A stretch of DNA of 64,000 nt from Burkholderia vietnamiensis LMG 10929. GTDB taxonomy: Bacteria > Pseudomonadota > Gammaproteobacteria > Burkholderiales > Burkholderiaceae. The notes under the pieces were generated by a model. The model was not told where the DNA came from, ran no database searches, and saw only the letters and a program-made list of their open reading frames with translations. The stretch lies in assembly GCF_000959445.1 (NCBI RefSeq), contig NZ_CP009631.1:620001-684000 (forward strand), in the 5' to 3' direction. The translations under genes were made by a program, and so were the position numbers. Positions 59,339 through 64,000 of this stretch are shown here, in pieces (the stretch's first letter is position 1; the number at the start of each line of letters is the position of its first letter).

Positions 59339-60795
59339 CCGCCGCCGCGCTGGTTGAACCAGCGGTCGAGCAGCTTGCCGGCCGCTTCGCGGCCGCCGAG
59401 ACCGAACGACAGCGCGACCGCGACCGCGACCGCGCCGAGCACGAGGCCGAACGCGAGCTGCACGATCTCGTTGGCGATGCCCATCGCGCGCAGCCCCATC
59501 GCGAACACGAGGCCGAGGATCGCGAACTGCGCGATCCGTGCGAACAGTACGCTGTGCTCACGGTCGGCCTGCTCGATCACGCGCCGTGCAAGCCCGGCGA
59601 GCCACACGCCGATCACGAGGATCACGCCGCCCATCAGCACGTGACCACCGAATTCGATGAACAGCGTGACGACGTCGCGCACCTGCGTGAAGCCGAGCCG
59701 GTTGGCCGCCTCGACCGCCGCGAACAGCATCGCGAAGAACACGATCAGCCGTGCGACGAGCACCGACGGCTGCAGCATCCCGGAGAACACGCGCTCGACG
59801 CCGAGCACGGCCGGCAGCCCGTCGGCGCCGGCGGCTTCGAGCAGCTTCTGCGCGAGCGACGCGACGAAGCGCGCGAAATAGAACGTCACCACCACGATCA
59901 CGATCGCCGCGACGATGTCGGGCACCGCGCCGAGGAACTGGTTCAGCATGTTGGTCGCAGGGATCGAGATCGCCTCGATCTTCAGCGCATCGAGCGCGGA
60001 GATCAGCGTCGGCACGAACACGAACACATAGACGATCGTGCCGATCAGGCTCGACACGCGCACCGGCGTCGGGCTGTCGAGGCGCGCGGTGAGGCGGTCG
60101 GCGCCGGCCGCGACCAGCAGGTTCGTCACGAGGCCGCGCAGCACGCGCGCGACGATCCAGCCGACGAAGCCGATCATCGCCGCCGCGAACAGGTTCGGCA
60201 CGATCGCGAGCAGCTTGTCGACCATTCCCTGCACCGGCGCCAGCAGTCCGGACAACGCGAACGACCCGAGAATCGCGGGCAGGAACATCAGGATGACGAG
60301 CCAGAACAGCACGTCGCCGAGATAGCCGCTCATCGGCTGCATGCCCGCGCTTTCGGCCAGCGCGGTGTCGACCTTGCTCGCCTTCAGCGCGCGGTTCGCG
60401 AGGCTGCGCAGCAGCGACGCGATGAGCCACGCGATCAGCGTCAGCGCCGCGCCGCCGATCAGGTTCGGCAGGTAGTCGACGATGTGCGTGACGAGCAGCG
60501 AGAACGGATTGGACACCGCGTACAGATTGAGCACGTTGAAGATGCCGACCGCGGTGACGAGCAGCACGAGCCAGAACAGCCCGGCAGCGATGATCCGCTC
60601 GACGCACGCGCCCTGACCGGTGCTTTCGCTGATCCGCCGGTCGACGTTCAGCGCGTTCAGCAGCCGGAGCGCGCCGGCCCGCACGGCCACGGCGATCAGC
60701 CAGCCGATCAGCAACAGGCCGATCGCGCCGGCTATCTTGGGCAGGTAGCCGCCCAGCGTGGTCTGCAGCGACGTGATGAAGCTGGAAGCATCCAT
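59332..60795 (-). CDS. Mechanosensitive-channel-like membrane protein (repeated TM helix)
   Basis: A 487-residue integral membrane protein built from repeats of a conserved transmembrane-helix module. The helices KIAGAIGLLLIGWLIAVAVR, LIGGAALTLIAWLIASLLR and MIGFVGWIVARVLRGL alternate with short amphipathic loops. This matches the conserved-TM-helix family related to small-conductance mechanosensitive channels. No cytoplasmic beta-domain of MscS is evident. The start at MDASSFITSLQ was taken as it begins the first TM module. The same frame is open far upstream through the octamer array to 61512, so an extended form is conceivable. Confidence 0.83.
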   Translation of the reverse strand: MDASSFITSLQTTLGGYLPKIAGAIGLLLIGWLIAVAVRAGALRLLNALNVDRRISESTGQGACVERIIAAGLFWLVLLVTAVGIFNVLNLYAVSNPFSLLVTHIVDYLPNLIGGAALTLIAWLIASLLRSLANRALKASKVDTALAESAGMQPMSGYLGDVLFWLVILMFLPAILGSFALSGLLAPVQGMVDKLLAIVPNLFAAAMIGFVGWIVARVLRGLVTNLLVAAGADRLTARLDSPTPVRVSSLIGTIVYVFVFVPTLISALDALKIEAISIPATNMLNQFLGAVPDIVAAIVIVVVTFYFARFVASLAQKLLEAAGADGLPAVLGVERVFSGMLQPSVLVARLIVFFAMLFAAVEAANRLGFTQVRDVVTLFIEFGGHVLMGGVILVIGVWLAGLARRVIEQADREHSVLFARIAQFAILGLVFAMGLRAMGIANEIVQLAFGLVLGAVAVAVALSFGLGGREAAGKLLDRWFNQRGGGQ

Positions 60796-61112
60796 TTCTT
60801 CTTCTCCCGAAAACGTGGCGTTGCGATTGAACGTCGACGAACTACCTGCGTACTTCGAAAACCGTGCGTTACCGTCCGGCGAACTTACCCGAGAAAAATG
60901 ACGCGTTGATCCGATTTCACCCTCTTTAACTTTAGTCGGTGATCGGAGGGGTGAACCCCGATTCGGACAAATTAAAAGGGGGCGATTCGGGGGCGGACGA
61001 TGGCTGGGAGAGGGGGCTAGCGATGACGTGGGGCGAACGCGGGTCCGGGGTATCGGGATGTCTGGGCTGGGAGGGAAGCCGGTCGATGCGGTCGCGGAGG
61101 GGTGCGGGGGTG
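60796..61112. promoter_or_regulatory. Upstream region of the channel-like gene
   Basis: About 320 bases between the channel-like gene and the octamer array. Part (60890-60990) is AT-richer, with ttaactttagtc and gacaaattaaaa stretches, and probably holds its promoter. No separate gene. Confidence 0.4.
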
Positions 61113-61336
61113 GGTCTGTCGGTCTGTCGGTCTGTCGGTCTGTCGGTCTGCCGATCTGTCGGTCTGTCGGTCTGTCGGTCTGTCGGTCTGTCGGTCTGTC
61201 GGTCTGTCGGTCTGTCGGTCTGTCGGTCTGTCGGTCTGTCGGTCTGTCGGTCTGTCGGTCTGTCGGTCTGTCGGTCTGTCGGTCTGTCGGTCTGTCGGTC
61301 TGCCGGTCTGCCGGTCTGCCGGTCTGCCGGTCTGCC
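61113..61336. repeat. Octamer tandem array, 28 copies of GGTCTGTC
   Basis: Exactly 224 bases made of 28 contiguous 8-bp units. Units 1-4 and 7-23 are GGTCTGTC. Unit 5 is GGTCTGCC, unit 6 GATCTGTC, and units 24-28 GGTCTGCC. The array has no stop codon in several frames: the minus strand reads Arg-Pro-Thr-Asp-Arg-Gln-Thr-Asp repeats. Because 8 is not a multiple of 3, a change of one unit shifts any frame crossing it. It lies 25 bases past the zinc-ribbon gene stop and about 320 bases before the channel-like gene start. Confidence 0.97.
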
Positions 61337-61361
61337 GGCAACGATACCCGTGCTTGCGCGT

Positions 61362-61832
61362 CTAGCCGGCCTGCGTCCCGCAGTTCGGACAAAAGCGCGC
61401 GTCGGCGGCGAGTGCTGCCTGGCAACGGCCGCACGCGCGGCCACGCTGCGATACGCCGCACTGCGCGCAAAATCGCGCGGCCGGCGCGTTGAGCGCACCG
61501 CAGCCCGCGCATACGAGTTGGCGCAACGACAAGTCGGCGCCGGGCACGCCCCGGCCGCCGGTCGGCGGCTGCCGGCCCCAGTCATGGCGATCGCGATCGC
61601 GGCCGTGCGCGTCGTGCGCGTCGTACAGTTCGCGGCCTCGCTCGCCGTGATGGCCGCCGCCATGGCCGCTCTGCGGTCCGCTGCCGTGCCCGCTGCCGTG
61701 CCCGCCGCCGTGTGAGCCGTGTGAGCCGTGTGAGCCGTGTGAGCCGTGTGAGCCGTGTGAGCCGTGTGAGCCGCCGTGCCCGCCCCCGTGCCGACCACCC
61801 CACCCGCCAAACACCCGTTTCAGCAACCCCAT
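61362..61832 (-). CDS. Double zinc-ribbon protein with an SHG repeat
   Basis: A 156-residue protein. The N-terminus (MGLLKRVFGGWGGRHGGGHG) is followed by seven SHG tripeptides and more Gly/His-rich sequence to about residue 65. The C-terminal ~55 residues hold two zinc ribbons: CAGCGALNAPAARFCAQCG and CGRCQAALAADARFCPNCG. The His-rich part could bind metal ions, which would fit the neighbouring heavy-metal ATPase, but that is inference. The start gives the cleanest N-terminus. Function unknown. Confidence 0.78.
   Translation of the reverse strand: MGLLKRVFGGWGGRHGGGHGGSHGSHGSHGSHGSHGSHGSHGGGHGSGHGSGPQSGHGGGHHGERGRELYDAHDAHGRDRDRHDWGRQPPTGGRGVPGADLSLRQLVCAGCGALNAPAARFCAQCGVSQRGRACGRCQAALAADARFCPNCGTQAG
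61711..61773. repeat. 9-bp tandem repeat (7 units) inside the zinc-ribbon gene
   Basis: Seven perfect copies of TGTGAGCCG encode seven Ser-His-Gly tripeptides. Unit length is a multiple of three, so copy-number change would alter the length of the His-rich segment without shifting frame. Confidence 0.95.
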
Positions 61833-61842
61833 CGCCCGCTCC

Positions 61843-64000
61843 TCAGCGCTGCGTGCGCGCGCCGTCGAACACACCGGCCTTCGACAGCAGCCGCAACCCG
61901 TTGCCGACGACGATCAGGCTCGCGCCGGCGTCCGCGAACACGGCCATCCACATCGTGCCGAGCCCGGCGATCGTGAGACCGAGGAACACGATCTTCACGC
62001 CGAGCGCGAAGCCGATGTTCTGCACCAGCACGCGGTGCGTCGCCCGCGACAGCCGCACGAACGCGGGGATCTTGCGCAGGTCGTCGTCCATCAACGCGAC
62101 GTCGGCCGTCTCGATCGCCGTGTCGGTGCCCATCGCGCCCATCGCGAAGCCGATATCGGCGCGCGCGAGAGCCGGCGCGTCGTTGATGCCGTCGCCGACC
62201 ATCCCGACCGCGCCCGCGCCGCGCGCCGACAGCTCCTCGACCGCCGCGAGCTTGTCTTCGGGCAGCTGGTTGCCGCGCGCATCGTCGATGCCGGCCTGTT
62301 GCGCGATCGCCTGCGCGGTGTGCGGGTTGTCGCCCGTCAGCATCGCGGTGCGGATGCCGAGCGCATGCAGATCGGCGATCGCAGCGCGGCTCGTCTCCTT
62401 GATCGTGTCGGCCACCGCGAAGATGCCGAGCACGCGCGCCTCGTCGATCAGCATCACGACGCTCTTGCCCTGCCGCTCGAGCACGTCGAGCTTCGCTTCG
62501 AGCGCCGGCGAGCAGCGTTCGAGCTCCTCGACGAGCCGGTGATTGCCGAGCCAGTAGCGCGCGCCGCCGATCGTGCCGCGCACGCCGCGCCCGGCGAGCG
62601 CCTCGAAGTCCGTCACCTCGTCGAACGCAGCCGCGCTCGCATCGCGGGCGGCCGCGGCGATCGCCTGCGACACCGGGTGATCGGAGCGCGCCGCCAGGCT
62701 CGCGCCGAGCCGGCGCACCTGCGCGGCGTCAGCGTGCTCGGCATGCAGGTCGAAGTCGGTCTGCACCGGCTTGCCGTGCGTGATCGTGCCGGTCTTGTCG
62801 AGCGCGAGCCATGACAGCGTGCGGCCCTGTTCCAGATACACGCCGCCTTTCACGAGGATCCCGCGTCGCGCCGCGGCCGCGAGCCCCGACACGATCGTGA
62901 CGGGCGTCGAGATCACCAGCGCGCACGGGCATGCGATCACGAGCAGCACCAGCGCACGGTAAATCCAGTCATGCCACGCACCGCCCGTGACGAGCGGCGG
63001 GACGACGGCCACCAGCAGCGCGATCGCGAACACGATCGGCGTGTAGACGCGCGCGAAGCGGTCGACGAAGCGCTGCGTCGGCGCCTTCGCGCCCTGCGCC
63101 TGCTCGACCGCATGGATGATCCGTGCGAGCGTCGAGTTCGACGCGGCCGCCGTCACACGATAGTCGAACGAACCCGATTCGTTGATCGTGCCGGCGTACA
63201 CCGCGTCGCCGGTGGTCTTGTCGACGGGCAGGCTCTCGCCGGTGATCGGCGCCTGGTTCACCGTCGAGCGCCCGGCAACGACCTCGCCGTCGAGGCCGAT
63301 CCGCTCGCCCGGCTTCACGCGCACGATCGCTCCCGGCGCAATCTGCGCGGCGTCGAGCGTGCGCCACGTGCCGTCGGCGTCCTGCACGGTCGCGGTGTCC
63401 GGTGCGAGCTGCATCAGCCCCTGGATCGCGTTGCGCGCCCGGTCGAGCGACTTCGCCTCGATCAGTTCGGCGATCGTGAACAGCACCATCACCATCGCCG
63501 CTTCCGGCCACTGGCCGATCGCCATCGCGCCCGTCACTGCGATGCTCATCAGCGCGTTGATGTTCAGGTTGCCGTTGCGGATCGCGATCCAGCCCTTCCT
63601 GTAGGTGGTCAGCCCGCACGCGAGGACGGCGGCGATCGCCAGCGCTGCCGACAGCCACACCGGCAGGCCGGCCCAGTTCACCGCCTCCGACGCGACCGCG
63701 GCGACGCCGGCGAGCGCGAGCGGCCACCAGGACTTCGCACGCGGCGCGTCGACGGGCGCGGCGGGCGTGTCCGCCGATGCAGCCTCGGGCGTCATCCCGA
63801 GCGTGCGGATCGCGCTTTCGATCGCCGGCTGCGCGCCGGGCACGTGGTCGACGGTCAGCATCCGCTGCATCAGGTTGAACTCCAGCGCCGACACCTGCTG
63901 CATCGCGCCTAGCTTCTTGCGGATCAGCGTCTCCTCGGTCGGGCAATCCATCTGCATGATCCGGAACGCGGAGCGCACGTGGCCCGATGCGGTCGCCCGT
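61843..64000 (-). CDS. Heavy-metal P1B-type ATPase (Zn/Cd/Pb-like), 5' end outside window
   Basis: A metal efflux pump; about 719 residues are in the window and the frame is open past the right edge. An N-terminal HMA-like domain (FRIMQMDCPTEETLIRKKL) carries MDCPTEE with one Cys rather than CxxC. TM segments follow, then the CPC metal site in LLVIACPCALVISTPVT, the phosphorylation site ALDKTGTITHG and the hinge MVGDGINDAPALARADIG. These place it nearest CadA/ZntA. A GTG at 63978 is a possible start, but coding sequence (RATASGHVRSAF) continues upstream. It lies 10 bp before the zinc-ribbon gene on the same strand. Confidence 0.92.
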   Translation of the reverse strand, partial: RATASGHVRSAFRIMQMDCPTEETLIRKKLGAMQQVSALEFNLMQRMLTVDHVPGAQPAIESAIRTLGMTPEAASADTPAAPVDAPRAKSWWPLALAGVAAVASEAVNWAGLPVWLSAALAIAAVLACGLTTYRKGWIAIRNGNLNINALMSIAVTGAMAIGQWPEAAMVMVLFTIAELIEAKSLDRARNAIQGLMQLAPDTATVQDADGTWRTLDAAQIAPGAIVRVKPGERIGLDGEVVAGRSTVNQAPITGESLPVDKTTGDAVYAGTINESGSFDYRVTAAASNSTLARIIHAVEQAQGAKAPTQRFVDRFARVYTPIVFAIALLVAVVPPLVTGGAWHDWIYRALVLLVIACPCALVISTPVTIVSGLAAAARRGILVKGGVYLEQGRTLSWLALDKTGTITHGKPVQTDFDLHAEHADAAQVRRLGASLAARSDHPVSQAIAAAARDASAAAFDEVTDFEALAGRGVRGTIGGARYWLGNHRLVEELERCSPALEAKLDVLERQGKSVVMLIDEARVLGIFAVADTIKETSRAAIADLHALGIRTAMLTGDNPHTAQAIAQQAGIDDARGNQLPEDKLAAVEELSARGAGAVGMVGDGINDAPALARADIGFAMGAMGTDTAIETADVALMDDDLRKIPAFVRLSRATHRVLVQNIGFALGVKIVFLGLTIAGLGTMWMAVFADAGASLIVVGNGLRLLSKAGVFDGARTQR

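Noticed and set aside
59299-60909. Plus-strand frame rich in Asp/Arg/His opposite the channel-like gene
   Set aside because: Composition is typical of antisense to hydrophobic GC-rich coding sequence. No start context or domain.
61113-61336. CRISPR-like array
   Set aside because: Units are 8 bp and contiguous without spacers, so it is a simple tandem repeat.

Overview
The window is about 64 kb of high-GC chromosomal DNA that reads as a Burkholderia cepacia complex-type (Betaproteobacteria) main chromosome. The basis is the gene order: motAB-cheYA, flhDC, rpsU, fliC-fliD-fliT, a riboswitch-led gcvTHP operon with sdaA, and a microcompartment-free ethanolamine locus. Codon use is strongly GC3-biased. 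The species cannot be fixed from the sequence alone.

Layout: (1) 1-5.0 kb, minus strand: the motility/chemotaxis operon motA-motB-cheY-cheA (cheA cut by the window edge) behind a FliA-type promoter, and the flagellar master regulator flhDC. (2) 5.6-11.3 kb: a GT4 glycosyltransferase, an H-NS-like protein, aquaporin Z, a Cof-type phosphatase, a BadF-type sugar kinase, 3-methyladenine glycosylase I and ribosomal protein S21. (3) 11.7-25 kb: flagellin (FliA promoter), FliD and FliT. Facing them is a minus-strand cluster: GT32-like glycosyltransferase, two SAM methyltransferases and three end-overlapping TPR/GT41 (O-GlcNAc-transferase-like) genes. It is probably a flagellin or surface glycosylation island. 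(4) 25-29.1 kb: a decayed accessory patch. An intact IS3-family element with a 3-bp target duplication splits an ImmA/IrrE-type protease gene, an IS30-family remnant truncates the gene before it, and a frameshifted UvrD-like helicase fragment follows. The patch ends at the 3' side of tRNA-Arg(CCG).

(5) 29.4-36.3 kb: a di-haem cytochrome c, Rep helicase, a TPR-GT2 protein, a Gfo/Idh/MocA oxidoreductase and a small lipoprotein. (6) 36.4-44.1 kb: tandem glycine riboswitch, gcvT, gcvH and gcvP, an alginate-lyase-like secreted protein, and sdaA (glycine to serine to pyruvate metabolism). (7) 44.1-47.9 kb: VapBC toxin-antitoxin and an unusual translationally coupled pair, a ThDP-dependent enzyme and a GT9-like glycosyltransferase. 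(8) 48-59 kb: ethanolamine utilisation (EutR-like regulator, aldehyde dehydrogenase, eutB-eutC, Eat permease), interleaved with two PPOX-fold flavoproteins and a divergent LysR/MFS pair. Ethanolamine would enter by Eat, be split by EutBC to acetaldehyde and ammonia, and be oxidised to acetate by the dehydrogenase. (9) 59.3-64 kb: a mechanosensitive-channel-like membrane protein, a striking array of 28 octamer repeats, a zinc-ribbon protein with an SHG repeat, and a heavy-metal P-type ATPase cut by the right edge.

The features most worth follow-up are the octamer array, which is in an open frame with the downstream channel gene; the TPR/GT41 triplet with a near-identical N-terminal segment; the IS-split protease gene; and the ThDP/GT9 pair. 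None is proven to be a new system by sequence alone.
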